This document shows positions 38,813-48,750 of a DNA stretch of 59,047 nucleotides, in pieces (positions within the stretch are counted from its first letter, which is position 1; each line of letters begins with the position of its first letter). A program made the position numbers and the translations under genes. The stretch lies in NCBI GenBank assembly GCA_902520595.1, contig CABYOM010000004.1, positions 1-59,047 of the forward strand. Reading direction: 5' to 3'. The DNA comes from an uncultured Candidatus Poseidoniales archaeon (lineage in GTDB: Archaea; Thermoplasmatota; Poseidoniia; Poseidoniales; Poseidoniaceae). The notes below the pieces were generated by a model, which searched no databases, had not been told where the DNA came from, and was given only the letters and a program-made list of their open reading frames with translations.

Positions 38813-39138
38813 GCGCTTTCAGTCCCCGCGAGCATTTGTTTCAATTGATTGTACGTTGCAAGCAGTTCTGCTTCACGTTCAGTAAAGCGTTCGAGGTGAC
38901 CTTTCAAAGCAACGAGTGTTACCTCGAGTTCTTTGATTAGATTTGGACGGTCGTAAACTTCGACCAATACACCACCCATTTGTTGATGTAAAGCGAGATT
39001 ATCTGGCTGATTTTTGACATTTTCAATTGTTGCCTCCAATTCAACAACTTGGGCGCGAAGGTTTGCAACTTGTTGCCGTGCAGATTGCACTTCATTAACG
39101 ACGACTTGGAGTTGTTCAAGGTTATCCATATCTCTCAC
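38809..39138 (-). CDS. Prefoldin beta subunit-like
   Basis: Coiled-coil ~110 aa with LALHQQMGGVLVEVYDRPNLIKELEVTLVALKGHLERFTEREAEL; located in the conserved exosome gene neighbourhood. Confidence 0.75.
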   Translation of the reverse strand: MRDMDNLEQLQVVVNEVQSARQQVANLRAQVVELEATIENVKNQPDNLALHQQMGGVLVEVYDRPNLIKELEVTLVALKGHLERFTEREAELLATYNQLKQMLAGTESA

Positions 39139-39147
39139 CTGTTGTGC

Positions 39148-39408
39148 TCATTCGGTTTTGGTTGATGAACCCTCGGACTTACCTGAGAGTGAGAATAGAA
39201 GAGAATCAACAGCAATTATTCCACGCATTCGAGTATTCCACATAGCACGCAAATCCTTCGATTTTTGTTCATGCAAATAAAATTCAAAACTCTCTTTCGT
39301 GGCAGACCAATGAATTTCTTCATCCGTCACCAGAGCATCAGCAAGAGCCTTGGTATCGGCACTGGTTTTTGACTGAACGCATAGAGTAAGTGACCAACTC
39401 GCAGTCAT
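39148..39408 (-). CDS. KEOPS subunit Pcc1-like
   Basis: LRAMWNTRMRGIIAVDSLL; size and position between L37Ae and prefoldin beta match the archaeal cluster. Confidence 0.65.
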   Translation of the reverse strand: MTASWSLTLCVQSKTSADTKALADALVTDEEIHWSATKESFEFYLHEQKSKDLRAMWNTRMRGIIAVDSLLFSLSGKSEGSSTKTE

Positions 39409-39432
39409 GTAAAGACACTCCTTCGAGTGTAA

Positions 39433-39792
39433 TCACTCTTCTTCGGAAATTTCACCAGCAGCGAGAGCACGCTCGTAATCAAGCGCAGCCTGTTGGGCGA
39501 TGAATGCCATATCTGCTGTGGTTGCTCCTTCAACTGAACGTCGTAGAATTCGACTGTTGGTATCGGATGCTCGAGTGAATGGTTCCCATGCACCACCAGC
39601 GAAGGTGTGGTCGCACTTTGCGCAATGCCAAATTCCAACAGAAACTCTGCGGACTTTACGGTATTGACAAACAGGACACGTGTATTTTGCAGTCTTCTTT
39701 GCTAATGCAGCACCTGCGTTTCGACGGACTGAAACACCATATCGGGCTCCAAATCGTGCTGTTGCACCTGCTTTTTGTGTTCGCTTTGCCAA
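39433..39792 (-). CDS. rpl37ae: Ribosomal protein L37Ae with C-terminal extension
   Basis: FGARYGVSVRRNAGAALAKKTAKYTCPVCQYRKVRRVSVGIWHCAKCDHTFAGGAWEP. Confidence 0.92.
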   Translation of the reverse strand: MAKRTQKAGATARFGARYGVSVRRNAGAALAKKTAKYTCPVCQYRKVRRVSVGIWHCAKCDHTFAGGAWEPFTRASDTNSRILRRSVEGATTADMAFIAQQAALDYERALAAGEISEEE

Positions 39793-40578
39793 TCAGTTCC
39801 CCTCCTGGGTTGCTACGAGTTTACGAAGTTCGGAGCATCGCTGATGCGCCACCTCGAATATCTCTGCAAATTCCGCCGGCGTGAACACCCCTCTTAACCC
39901 CTTTTGTAGAGAGTGGAGGTGCCCTTCATCGCCAAGAGTGATGTGAATGCGCTCATCGCCACCGAGTTCTTCCTCTTCTGAAGGATCGAAAACATATCGA
40001 CCACCTACTCGAGTAAACGAAGCCATAATCGGAGTGCCATTCACTTTCAGAGTGTAATCTTCACCGACATCAAAACGTTCAGCAGGAACAACTGCGGTTC
40101 GTAGAGCTGCAATTGCTGCAAGGCCGCATGCATCAAACACATTACCGCCATCGGATAAAACATGGATGTCAATCATGACACCCCAGACTTTCTCACCAGG
40201 AACAATGCACAGACTTTCCATGTCAATGCATCCCGATTCACGAATTCCTCGGTCAACAACACGTCCAAGTTCAATGGATTGGGGTGATGGTGGTCCAGGC
40301 TCATATTTTCGGTGTGCAACCGGTCGCAACTCGGCGCCACACATCAAAGAACCTTGAGAGGGTCGGTCTGGCCAAGGAGTACGTATTTCGAACTTCACAC
40401 CGGCGTAAACAATGGTTTTACCCATGACGACTTTCGCAGAACCTTCAGCATTGTAAAGGCAATCGATTTGTAAATCAACATCGCGTCCATCCCAACGGCC
40501 ACGGCCATCGAGGCGAAGATCATCGTCAGCAAGTCGAGCAAGTTCTTGGCGAAGAAGAGTTGGTACGAGTTCGACCAT
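39793..40578 (-). CDS. rrp42: Exosome subunit Rrp42
   Basis: RDVDLQIDCLYNAEGSAKVVMGKTIVYAGVKFE...; inactive RNase PH-like, next to Rrp41. Confidence 0.92.
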   Translation of the reverse strand: MVELVPTLLRQELARLADDDLRLDGRGRWDGRDVDLQIDCLYNAEGSAKVVMGKTIVYAGVKFEIRTPWPDRPSQGSLMCGAELRPVAHRKYEPGPPSPQSIELGRVVDRGIRESGCIDMESLCIVPGEKVWGVMIDIHVLSDGGNVFDACGLAAIAALRTAVVPAERFDVGEDYTLKVNGTPIMASFTRVGGRYVFDPSEEEELGGDERIHITLGDEGHLHSLQKGLRGVFTPAEFAEIFEVAHQRCSELRKLVATQEGN

Positions 40579-41306
40579 CAGTTCTCACCTCCTTCGTATC
40601 GGCGCTTGAGCGCATCAACCATAATTTCATGAATCTCTGCAGCTGCTTTGAAATTGTATTCCATTGCAAGATTGTATTCATCTGGAGAGAGGTCGCCATC
40701 CATTTGCAAGAAGGCAATTTCTCCCGTATTTGGCAATATGCCAACAGGCAAGTCTGCTTGACCGTAATTGTCTTCAGCCTTGTCCAAATCTAAAACAACA
40801 ATGTCTTCGACTTTTCCAGAAGCAACACCGACAAGAAGGTCTCTCATTGGAATTCCAGCATCAGCCAAAGCAACCGATGCGGCAGTGATACCTGCACACC
40901 GAGTTCCCGCCTCTGCAGCGAGAATCTCTATTTCAACACGAATCTTCGATCGTGGATAGCGTTCGACGAGAACAACTGATTCAAGAGCCTCAGCAGTCAC
41001 TTTCGAAATTTCTCGAGAACGGCGGTTGAAACCTGGCCGAATTCGGTCGCTTGTTGAGAATGGAGCCATGTTGTAACGAACATCGATAACAGCACGGTCC
41101 TGTCGCTGAATCTTACGTGGATGTGCCTCCATAGGCCCATACACAGCAGCAACTGCAACATTCAATCCATGCGTAACCATCGCTGAACCATCAGCAGCAG
41201 GAAGAATTCCTGCCTCGATGGTCACTGGTCGCATTTCGTCAAGCTTGCGTCCGTCCAGTCGAAGACCGTCGTCGCGTAATAATTTCACATCACCGTATCC
41301 GCCCAT
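40578..41306 (-). CDS. rrp41: Exosome subunit Rrp41
   Basis: RLDGRKLDEMRPVTIEAGILPAADGSAMVTHGLNVAVAAVYGP; VEIEILAAEAGTRCAGITAASVALADAGIPMRDLLV. Confidence 0.95.
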   Translation of the reverse strand: MGGYGDVKLLRDDGLRLDGRKLDEMRPVTIEAGILPAADGSAMVTHGLNVAVAAVYGPMEAHPRKIQRQDRAVIDVRYNMAPFSTSDRIRPGFNRRSREISKVTAEALESVVLVERYPRSKIRVEIEILAAEAGTRCAGITAASVALADAGIPMRDLLVGVASGKVEDIVVLDLDKAEDNYGQADLPVGILPNTGEIAFLQMDGDLSPDEYNLAMEYNFKAAAEIHEIMVDALKRRYEGGEN

Positions 41307-42037
41307 TAAGCATCACCATTTGTTGGAGCATTTTTTTCAAGAGCAGAGAGGTCTGCTTCGAATGATTCTTTGTGTCCAGAAGTGTGAACCAAATCGATTG
41401 CCTGGCGAGCCCAAGCAATTCCATCAGCGTCACCATCGACCCAAACTTTACCATTTTCACCGACGATGATTCTGCAATCGCATGCATCACGAAGTCGTTG
41501 AATGGTAGCATTACCTTCACCACGAAGGCGTTCTATGTGAGTTACAGGAACTGAATGAACTGAACCTTGATTGAGACGTCGCAGACCAACACCTTTCATT
41601 GTAAGCACGACATTATGGCATTCATCGACTTCTTGAACACGTGCCAAGACTACATCTCCAATACCCATGTGCTGTCGAGCAGCTCCGAATTCGACTTTCC
41701 AAGGTGCGAGTGACATTGGTAAAAGTCCTTGAAATGGTCCGTTGATATTCATGAACCAAAGATTGTTGCGAACTTCAGCAACCGTTGCAACGATGAGGTC
41801 GCCTGAACGTGGCATGTATGCACTGTTAATCGGGTCGACTGAAACCGTGTTGTTAAGGTGTTTAACCCACCCGAGACGGGTGGCTATAATTGTATCATTT
41901 TGTGCGAGTGCACCACTTCCTACGCGCATCCCGGCAGATGGCCCAATAGCCATACCCGGGGTCACGAGGCGCAGCTCGGCGCCGTTTTGACCGTTGGACA
42001 TTTCTTTCTCTCCAATTGTGGCGAATCGCCTACCCAT
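41306..42037 (-). CDS. rrp4: Exosome subunit Rrp4
   Basis: S1 region LVVATVAEVRNNLWFMNINGPFQGLLPMS-like (LIVATVAEVRNNLWFMNINGPFQGLLPMS) and KH-like RLRDACDCRIIVGENGKVWVDGD. Start MGRRFAT or MSNGQNG. Confidence 0.92.
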   Translation of the reverse strand: MGRRFATIGEKEMSNGQNGAELRLVTPGMAIGPSAGMRVGSGALAQNDTIIATRLGWVKHLNNTVSVDPINSAYMPRSGDLIVATVAEVRNNLWFMNINGPFQGLLPMSLAPWKVEFGAARQHMGIGDVVLARVQEVDECHNVVLTMKGVGLRRLNQGSVHSVPVTHIERLRGEGNATIQRLRDACDCRIIVGENGKVWVDGDADGIAWARQAIDLVHTSGHKESFEADLSALEKNAPTNGDA

Positions 42038-42083
42038 GATAAAGCCGACCCTTAGAGAATCTATTGAACAAGGCAACTCAAAC

Positions 42084-42770
42084 TTATAATTCTCTGAACT
42101 CAGTGTCCGAAGATTGACGCATAAGTTTTCCAATAATTGTGTCCTTCATCCCGGCAGGTAACTCAATAATTGCCGCCCATGTACCGTTTTCGAGCCACTG
42201 CTCTTTTTCCATATATTGCCGCAGCACTCTCGAGGCTGAACCGTAAGCAGAACCGGGAACACGGATTGCCAGACGAATCGACTCAAAGGAAAGAGGAATC
42301 ATTGGCTTCAACAATTCAATGGCATCCTTTACCTGGTCCTCTAACCGCTTGAAGGGGTCTACAGAATACCTGGATTCATCAAGCGCTAACTCAATGCGAG
42401 TTTTTGGATGTGGACTTTTTGATTTCGGATCAACCGCCATTGTGTGAATCTCATGGACAATTTGTTGACGCATTTGCTCGACTCTTGCTTTTCGTTGGGC
42501 AGTTGTCAGTTGGATACTTCCTTTCGACAGAATAATCTTTGCAATTTCCAAAATATCCTGCGTTCCAAATGTATTTTCAATTGCCTCTTCTGTGGGACGT
42601 TCTGCACCACGGATGTCATGGAATACCTCATCCATTGCGAGAAATTGGTCGATGTCAACAGAAGTTGGATCTGCTTTGAAATCTTCAACTGAATTCGGAT
42701 CGACAAGTAGTTCGTATCGCTTTCCACCTTTTTCCATGCGTGCAAGCACGGCATCATCGAGACTTACCAT
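42084..42770 (-). CDS. Ribosome maturation protein SBDS
   Basis: GKRYELLVDPNSVEDFKAD...FHDIRGAERPTEE...IRLAIRVPGSAYGSASRVLRQYM. Confidence 0.94.
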   Translation of the reverse strand: MVSLDDAVLARMEKGGKRYELLVDPNSVEDFKADPTSVDIDQFLAMDEVFHDIRGAERPTEEAIENTFGTQDILEIAKIILSKGSIQLTTAQRKARVEQMRQQIVHEIHTMAVDPKSKSPHPKTRIELALDESRYSVDPFKRLEDQVKDAIELLKPMIPLSFESIRLAIRVPGSAYGSASRVLRQYMEKEQWLENGTWAAIIELPAGMKDTIIGKLMRQSSDTEFREL

Positions 42771-42824
42771 ATTCTCCCTCGTGTTTAGGTGGGGGAGACA
42801 GCATTTGAACGTGGCTATCTAATT

Positions 42825-43547
42825 TCACTCTTCCAACGGTTTGAGCCGGTCGATTTGCTTGTTGACCTCAGAGCGGTCGAGCACACGGTATCCATCAGCA
42901 TCGACTACAGTCACTTCAACTGCTTCACGGTTAAGTTCAGTATCGTTTGCGCTGCGAAGAGCTTCAAGACCGAGTTTCATGGCAGCGTTTAGCGTCAAAC
43001 CTTCTTTCCAGTTAGACTCAAAGAATTCTATCACAGTGTTTCGTCCGCTTCCAATAGCCCCTGCATGGTAGGATTGGTATGCACCACTTGGGTCAGTCTC
43101 GTAGAGGTGGATACCATTGTCGTCAACCCCACCGATGAGGAGAGCGGTTCCAAATGGTCGAGAACCTCCATATTGGGTGAAGGATTGCTTGAAATCACAA
43201 AGTTTCTTGACAAGGACATCAACTGGAACTCGTGCTGCATAAGTGATGCGATTAACTTGGGCATCAACACGAGCACGGGCTACTAACTGACGAGCGTCAG
43301 CAACAAGCCCGGAGGTTGCAATACCAATGTGGCCGTCGACTTTGAACATCTTTTCAATCGACTCAGGAATAATCAGTCGGCTTACAATGCGCTTGTCGCA
43401 GACTAAAACAACACCGTCACGGAACTTCAAACCTGCAGTCGTGGTTCCTCTTTTGACTGATTCTCGTGCATATTCAACTTGGAACAATCGTCCGTCTGGG
43501 CTGAATGTCGTAATTCCGTGGTCGTATCCTCTTCCGCTTGGTTGCAT
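42825..43547 (-). CDS. psmA: 20S proteasome alpha subunit
   Basis: YDHGITTFSPDGRLFQVEYARESVKRGTTTAGLKF; GSRPFGTALLIGGVD. Confidence 0.97.
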   Translation of the reverse strand: MQPSGRGYDHGITTFSPDGRLFQVEYARESVKRGTTTAGLKFRDGVVLVCDKRIVSRLIIPESIEKMFKVDGHIGIATSGLVADARQLVARARVDAQVNRITYAARVPVDVLVKKLCDFKQSFTQYGGSRPFGTALLIGGVDDNGIHLYETDPSGAYQSYHAGAIGSGRNTVIEFFESNWKEGLTLNAAMKLGLEALRSANDTELNREAVEVTVVDADGYRVLDRSEVNKQIDRLKPLEE

Positions 43548-43717
43548 GTCGTCACTCTCAATGTTCCGTTAAATCGACGCTTTATGAGGATGAGGGTTCA
43601 AGTGAATGAATCATCGCACGTAGGCCGAGACACTTTGCTGAGTTCGCCACCCCATTTGAACCCTCACCCAAACCACTTCACCCCTAAACTCTTCAAATAG
43701 TTCTCCTTAGGAAGTAT

Positions 43718-44383
43718 ATGCGAGTCGCTGTCCTGTCTTCAGGTGGTAAAGATTCTGCTGCTGCATGGTGGTGGGCTATGTGCAAAGGCTGGGAAGTCAC
43801 ACACTTGGTCACAGTTCGAGTAACTGGAGGAGATTCATGGATGTTTCAGGTCCCGGGAACGCACTTAGTTGAATACCAAGCTAAACTTGCCGGTATCGAA
43901 TGGATTCAAGTCGAATCGAGAGGCGAACAAGAAGTAGAAATCGACGACCTAGAACAGGCCCTTTCGGAACTAAAAATCGACGGCGTTGTTAGCGGAGCGT
44001 TGAGATCAGACTATCAAAAAAGTAGAATTGAAAGAATGGCTGAACGGTTGAACATCAAAAGTTGGACACCATTATGGCATCAAAAGAGTCAATTACACAT
44101 GAAAGGACTGATTGAGAATGGATTTCAAGTATTCATCACTGGAGTGAGCAGTGAGGGACTTGGTAGGGAATGGATTGGCAGGACGCTCGACGCTTCATCG
44201 CTTCTAAAACTGGAAGAATTATCACAAAAATACAGATTCAATATTGATGGGGAAGGTGGCGAATACGAAACATTGGTCACTGGAGGGCCACATTTTGCGG
44301 GCCACCTTGAACTGGACGGAACCGTACACTGGGATGGACGTAGAGGAACATTCGAAATCGAACAGGTTCACTGTATCGCTTGA
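43718..44383 (+). CDS. Diphthine-ammonia ligase-like (Dph6/MJ0570 family) ATP-binding protein
   Basis: MRVAVLSSGGKDSAAAWWWAM (PP-loop), VVSGALRSDYQKSRIERMAERLNIKSWTPLWHQ, GEGGEYETLV. Confidence 0.9.
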   Translation: MRVAVLSSGGKDSAAAWWWAMCKGWEVTHLVTVRVTGGDSWMFQVPGTHLVEYQAKLAGIEWIQVESRGEQEVEIDDLEQALSELKIDGVVSGALRSDYQKSRIERMAERLNIKSWTPLWHQKSQLHMKGLIENGFQVFITGVSSEGLGREWIGRTLDASSLLKLEELSQKYRFNIDGEGGEYETLVTGGPHFAGHLELDGTVHWDGRRGTFEIEQVHCIA

Positions 44384-45798
44384 CGAGCAAGTGCTACGCA
44401 TTCATCGACAATTTCTCCTGAAACTCCGATGTGATTTGCTGGCTCGAACATCGCTTCTAATTCTTCAGCAGAAAAGGCGGCAGCAATAGCTGGAGTTCGA
44501 CTGCAAACATCGATGAGTTCAATATTTTTGTCCACTGCCTCGAAAGATGCTGCTCGAAGAATTTCATGGGCTTCATCACGTGGAATACCGTGGTCGACCA
44601 GGTCAATCATCACTTTTTCAGCCATCACTAAACCGTTCTGTGAATGAATATTAGCAAGACAGCGCTCTGCATCAACCCACATGTTTTTCAAAACGTCACG
44701 GGTTTTCGCCATCACATCTTCGCAAAGTGCAGACGCATGCGAAAGTGTGAACCGTTCACTGCTGGAGTTCGCCAAATCACGCTCATGCCAAAGTAATGCG
44801 TTTTCATAAGTCGGGATAATCATAGCACGGACAATTCGTGCCAATCCACTTGCATTTTCTGACTTAATAGGGTTCTTTTTATGAGCCATTGTTGAAGAAC
44901 CAACTTGCTTTTCAACATCGAATCCTTCACCTGCTTCACGTATTTCTGAGCGTTGAAGGTTACGAACCTCTTGGAGTATTTTCTCACAACTTGCAGCAAC
45001 ATTTGCGAGCCAAGAAACATACTCTATGTATCGGTCTCGACCGACCACCTGTGTCGTTGCCAATGGTACCCCAAGTCCTAAGTGAGTCAAAATTAAACGC
45101 TGTAATTCACGAGCGTTTTCACCTTGCGCAGCACCTGTCCCGACCGCTCCTAGGAATTTACCTACAGATATCCGTGGCGAAGCTTCATCGAGGCGAATTA
45201 ATTGACGGCGGAGTTCATCGAGCCAAACTGCTGCTTTCAATCCAAACGTGATCGGCACAGCTGCTTGACCGTGTGTACGACCGAGCATGACGGTATCTCG
45301 TTCTCGTTCAGCGACGTCTGCACAGACACCAATCAGTAAGCAGAGTTGTTCACGCAATAAGACAATACTGTCTCGAAGCTGAAGTGCGACCGCTGTGTCA
45401 ACAATGTCATTGGATGTTGCTCCAAGGTGAATACACCATCCCGCTTCACCAGCAGCCTCTGCCATGGCCTTGGTCAGGGCCATTATGTCATGCCGTGTTT
45501 CAGCTTCAATTTCAGACACACGTTCTTTTGTTACAGAAACTGGATTCGAAATAGAGGCAACAATGTTGTAGTCTTCTTCAGTTACGCGTCCAAGTTGCAT
45601 ATGAGCCCAAATCAGTGCTCGTTCAACCTCAAGCTGGCGCTCATGACGTCCAACCTCAGACCATATTCGTTTGAAGTCTTGGCAGCCGTAGCGGTAATCA
45701 AGTGGGCAGAAGGCCATATTGGAGTCAGCACGCCACGCTTCATCAACATTGCCTTTGAAAAATATGCCATTCAGAGGCAGAGGTCTTGATTCATTCAT
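44368..45798 (-). CDS. purB: Adenylosuccinate lyase
   Basis: HLGATSNDIVDTAVALQLRDS, GRTHGQAAVPITFGLKAAVWLDE, GSSTMAHKKNPIKSENASGLARIVRA. Confidence 0.95.
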   Translation of the reverse strand: MNESRPLPLNGIFFKGNVDEAWRADSNMAFCPLDYRYGCQDFKRIWSEVGRHERQLEVERALIWAHMQLGRVTEEDYNIVASISNPVSVTKERVSEIEAETRHDIMALTKAMAEAAGEAGWCIHLGATSNDIVDTAVALQLRDSIVLLREQLCLLIGVCADVAERERDTVMLGRTHGQAAVPITFGLKAAVWLDELRRQLIRLDEASPRISVGKFLGAVGTGAAQGENARELQRLILTHLGLGVPLATTQVVGRDRYIEYVSWLANVAASCEKILQEVRNLQRSEIREAGEGFDVEKQVGSSTMAHKKNPIKSENASGLARIVRAMIIPTYENALLWHERDLANSSSERFTLSHASALCEDVMAKTRDVLKNMWVDAERCLANIHSQNGLVMAEKVMIDLVDHGIPRDEAHEILRAASFEAVDKNIELIDVCSRTPAIAAAFSAEELEAMFEPANHIGVSGEIVDECVALARQAIQ

Positions 45799-46219
45799 CC
45801 TGATCGACAGGTCCCATAACCGAGCGTATGAGAATGATAGCCAGAATTGTTGAGAGAACAAACGAAACACCGACATAAAGCGAGATGTTGTACCACATCA
45901 TCCCAACACCAACCAGCGAAGCATACGATACGATTTGGCAGATTGCAGAAGCAAAATGCAACCTGTCCATGCGCTCTTGACTGAGCTTGCCATTATGTTC
46001 AAGTAAAAAGGTGTAAATCAAAAAGTAGATTCCTTGAAACGGAATTGTCGCCGCTATAATGGCAAGAGCAATCTCACGAATAAAGGTCGGATTCGATTCC
46101 TGTTCCATTCCTTGAAAAAGCATGAAAGCGGTGTTGGTTCCGAGGAGTGCCGCCATTATTGTCCAGCGCTTGTCTTGAGATGAAGTTCGACTTTCAACAT
46201 TCACCGATTCCTCACTCAT
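45791..46219 (-). CDS. Four-TM membrane protein, unknown
   Basis: Hydrophobic ORF starting MSEESVNVE; overlaps the purB start by a few nt. Confidence 0.5.
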   Translation of the reverse strand: MSEESVNVESRTSSQDKRWTIMAALLGTNTAFMLFQGMEQESNPTFIREIALAIIAATIPFQGIYFLIYTFLLEHNGKLSQERMDRLHFASAICQIVSYASLVGVGMMWYNISLYVGVSFVLSTILAIILIRSVMGPVDQDE

Positions 46220-46313
46220 AGCCCCTACGCTGTGAGGAAAGGGTTTGATGTTTACCGTCCAATACACCCTCAAAGATGAGGTTTTCACATGCACCAATCA
46301 ACTTTCGATTCTA

Positions 46314-46568
46314 TCAAAAAGGTATCCAAGACCAAAGAAAACTAAAGTCTAGAATACTCAAAATTTTGATTATTGCCCCAGTTACCGTCGCTGATATAAG
46401 AAGAACGAGAAGCATAGAAAGGGGACCATACTGGTTTGAATCACGGAAGAGTGTGCGAATAATTCCGTCCCGTTTCAAAGCCTCCATGAATGAAGATGCT
46501 TCGGAATAATCCGGGAGTGGTCGGCGTGGAATTCGCTCACCTTCTCGAACAATGAGGTCGTCGCCCAT
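46314..46568 (-). CDS. Small single-TM protein
   Basis: ORF with one TM (YGPLSMLLVLLISATVTGAIIKIL) near the C-terminus. Confidence 0.4.
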   Translation of the reverse strand: MGDDLIVREGERIPRRPLPDYSEASSFMEALKRDGIIRTLFRDSNQYGPLSMLLVLLISATVTGAIIKILSILDFSFLWSWIPF

Positions 46569-46596
46569 GAGGCTGGGTTGAAGAGGTAGGGCATGA

Positions 46597-47247
46597 ATGT
46601 TCCTCAAAAAATCAAACGTGGGTAAGTATCAATGCCGAGTGCCTCTTCAGCGGTCTATGGGCAGAGCACGCTTTGAAGCAAGTGGAAAGCATATCCATTT
46701 GGCTGTTGAAGGAAGCATAGGCGGGACAAGCCTCGGATTGCATATGGCCACTGATGTTATTGAACAAGGTGGAAGAGTCCTGTGGGCCTCTCCGATGATG
46801 CCAGACAATGTTCGGTTTGGGCAGATATTTTCTCATCTTTCAATTGCTCATTCATCTCGATATCATGCAATGAATTTGGTTGGTGATTTTGATCAGGCAA
46901 TGGATATTTTGATTCAGACTTCAAATTCGTTACCAAGTGTAGAACTGGTCGTGTTGGATGATTGGTGTGACTCTTCAGGAAAAATACCAGCCGCCAGAAT
47001 TGCTGCGGTTCAGAGACTTTCTGAGCAAATTGATCCCTCGATTTGTCTGCTGCTTACCAGTAAAGGAAGTATCGACGCAAGTGGAAATTCCAAGGATGCC
47101 ATAGTTGCTCGTGGTCGAGAAGCAATGAGCAATGCAGGCTTTGAAATCTGGAGATTGGAGCGGCCGAAGGACGGAGCTCACAGAATTTTGGTTCAGCAAG
47201 ATGGGTCAATAGAATTGAAGTTAGAAGAAGAAGGGTATTTTCTCTAA
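46597..47247 (+). CDS. RecA-like (degenerate P-loop) ATPase-fold protein
   Basis: IHLAVEGSIGGTSLGLHMATDVIEQGGRVLWAS (Walker-A-like with K to T), VELVVLDDW (Walker-B-like). Confidence 0.5.
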   Translation: MFLKKSNVGKYQCRVPLQRSMGRARFEASGKHIHLAVEGSIGGTSLGLHMATDVIEQGGRVLWASPMMPDNVRFGQIFSHLSIAHSSRYHAMNLVGDFDQAMDILIQTSNSLPSVELVVLDDWCDSSGKIPAARIAAVQRLSEQIDPSICLLLTSKGSIDASGNSKDAIVARGREAMSNAGFEIWRLERPKDGAHRILVQQDGSIELKLEEEGYFL

Positions 47248-47513
47248 GCTTCATCTTCTTCGTCTTCACCGAGTAATTCCGCCATTTCTTCGAGTGCTTC
47301 ATCATCCGGTTCATCAAACTGGCTCGGATTTTTTGCACCGCCACCAAGTGTATCTTCTCCAGCAATCTTCGGAGCAGCATCCTCAAGCATCGACTGGCGG
47401 TTTTCAGCGGCACGCTTTGCAATAAACCAAGCCATCCCCAAAAACAGCACGACAAGTACAACATAGGCTATATTCTTGGTTAACTCTTCACTCGCCATAT
47501 TCTTGTCAATCAA
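47244..47513 (-). CDS. Small single-TM protein with acidic tail
   Basis: NIAYVVLVVLFLGMAWFIAKRAAENR followed by DEPDDEALEEMAELLGEDEEDEA. Confidence 0.5.
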   Translation of the reverse strand: MIDKNMASEELTKNIAYVVLVVLFLGMAWFIAKRAAENRQSMLEDAAPKIAGEDTLGGGAKNPSQFDEPDDEALEEMAELLGEDEEDEA

Positions 47514-47555
47514 CGATGTGACTTATTTATTTCCCAAGAACTGAACTGGATTGAT

Positions 47556-48749
47556 TCAATCAAGCCACTCCAATGGTCGAGCAAGATGTCTACGAGCATC
47601 GGCCGGAGGCTGAACCCATGAATCGTAAGGTGGAACACGTGGAATTTCTAACCAGACCTCTTCCGTGCGTAGTTTGCACTTCGGACAACGGCATCCTTGT
47701 CCTCGCCCCATTGACTTCATGCGAACTCCACACTTTTCACAGAAAGGTCGTTGTTGGTTTGGGACAGATGAAACAACACGCAATTTCTCAAGATGTAGAA
47801 CACCGAACTCAGGGGAGATTCCGTTTCCAAGCACAACATCGCCGGGTTGGAGCCATTGTGCAAGTTTCTTAACCGAACCCGATTCGGAAAATGCTAACCA
47901 TTTACCGTGCTCTGTTGTTAGTACACAATGCCCTCGATTCAACACTTCAACGTCAGCAATTGATGCTCGGAGCGGTTCGCCAAGATGGTCATCTGTTGCC
48001 TGATTGGTAGCAAAAGTGCGTAAGCCGATTGAAGGTTCAGTTGATTCGGCAGAGAGGAGTATTTCTGCAGCACTGTTAGCTGTTTTTTCGTCACGTGCCC
48101 GTAATCCAAAGAGAACTGGACAAGGGCCCCGAGGTGCAACCATACCCGTTCCTTTTCGAGGATCTCGTGAGAGAAATGTAGATTCGATAGCGTCGACTAA
48201 ATCCAATGTTTTTTCACAAACAGAACGCTGTATAACGCCATGTCGATTCGGTAGACGCCATGCAATCGCTTCCCATGTTTGCTTCTTCCCATGCCAAGCA
48301 ACAGCCGCAGTAGCTCCAATTCTGCCTTGTCCACCCCAACAGCGGTCCGCTTGGGGAACCTCATCTAAGTGAACTTCTGATTGAACAGCCTTGGTATAAA
48401 ATGATTCATCAATGGTTGAATCTGAAAACCAAACCATACCAGGGTCTGCCGGATACTGTTTTCGCTCATCATGAGTAGAGTTGGATACATTTCCTTTGAG
48501 AGGCATCAAGTGTTTTTCCCAATAACGGTCAAGATGTTCAAGGAGCATAGGCTCATTTTCTGTCACCAATTCAACAGCAACAGCTGCATTACCTCGAGTG
48601 CGATGTTGAGCGAACGGCCAAAGCCGGACCAAGCGTGGGGTTTTGATTGAAACTGAATCTGGCAAACTTTTCAGAAGAAGATGGAATGAATATGTCGTAC
48701 ATCCTTGATTAAGGCTGTCGGTATCATCCAATCCTAGCCAACCCATCAA
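47556..48749 (-). CDS. tiaS: tRNA(Ile2) 2-agmatinylcytidine synthetase TiaS
   Basis: MGWLGLDDTDSLNQGCTTYSFHLLLKSL; TRGNAAVAVELV; C-terminal zinc ribbon CEKCGVRMKSMGRGQGCRCPKC. Confidence 0.92.
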   Translation of the reverse strand: MMGWLGLDDTDSLNQGCTTYSFHLLLKSLPDSVSIKTPRLVRLWPFAQHRTRGNAAVAVELVTENEPMLLEHLDRYWEKHLMPLKGNVSNSTHDERKQYPADPGMVWFSDSTIDESFYTKAVQSEVHLDEVPQADRCWGGQGRIGATAAVAWHGKKQTWEAIAWRLPNRHGVIQRSVCEKTLDLVDAIESTFLSRDPRKGTGMVAPRGPCPVLFGLRARDEKTANSAAEILLSAESTEPSIGLRTFATNQATDDHLGEPLRASIADVEVLNRGHCVLTTEHGKWLAFSESGSVKKLAQWLQPGDVVLGNGISPEFGVLHLEKLRVVSSVPNQQRPFCEKCGVRMKSMGRGQGCRCPKCKLRTEEVWLEIPRVPPYDSWVQPPADARRHLARPLEWLD

Positions 48750-48750
48750 A

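Noticed and set aside
39148-43547. Novel operon of exosome, SBDS, L37Ae, Pcc1, prefoldin and proteasome genes
   Set aside because: This is the well-known conserved archaeal exosome/proteasome neighbourhood.
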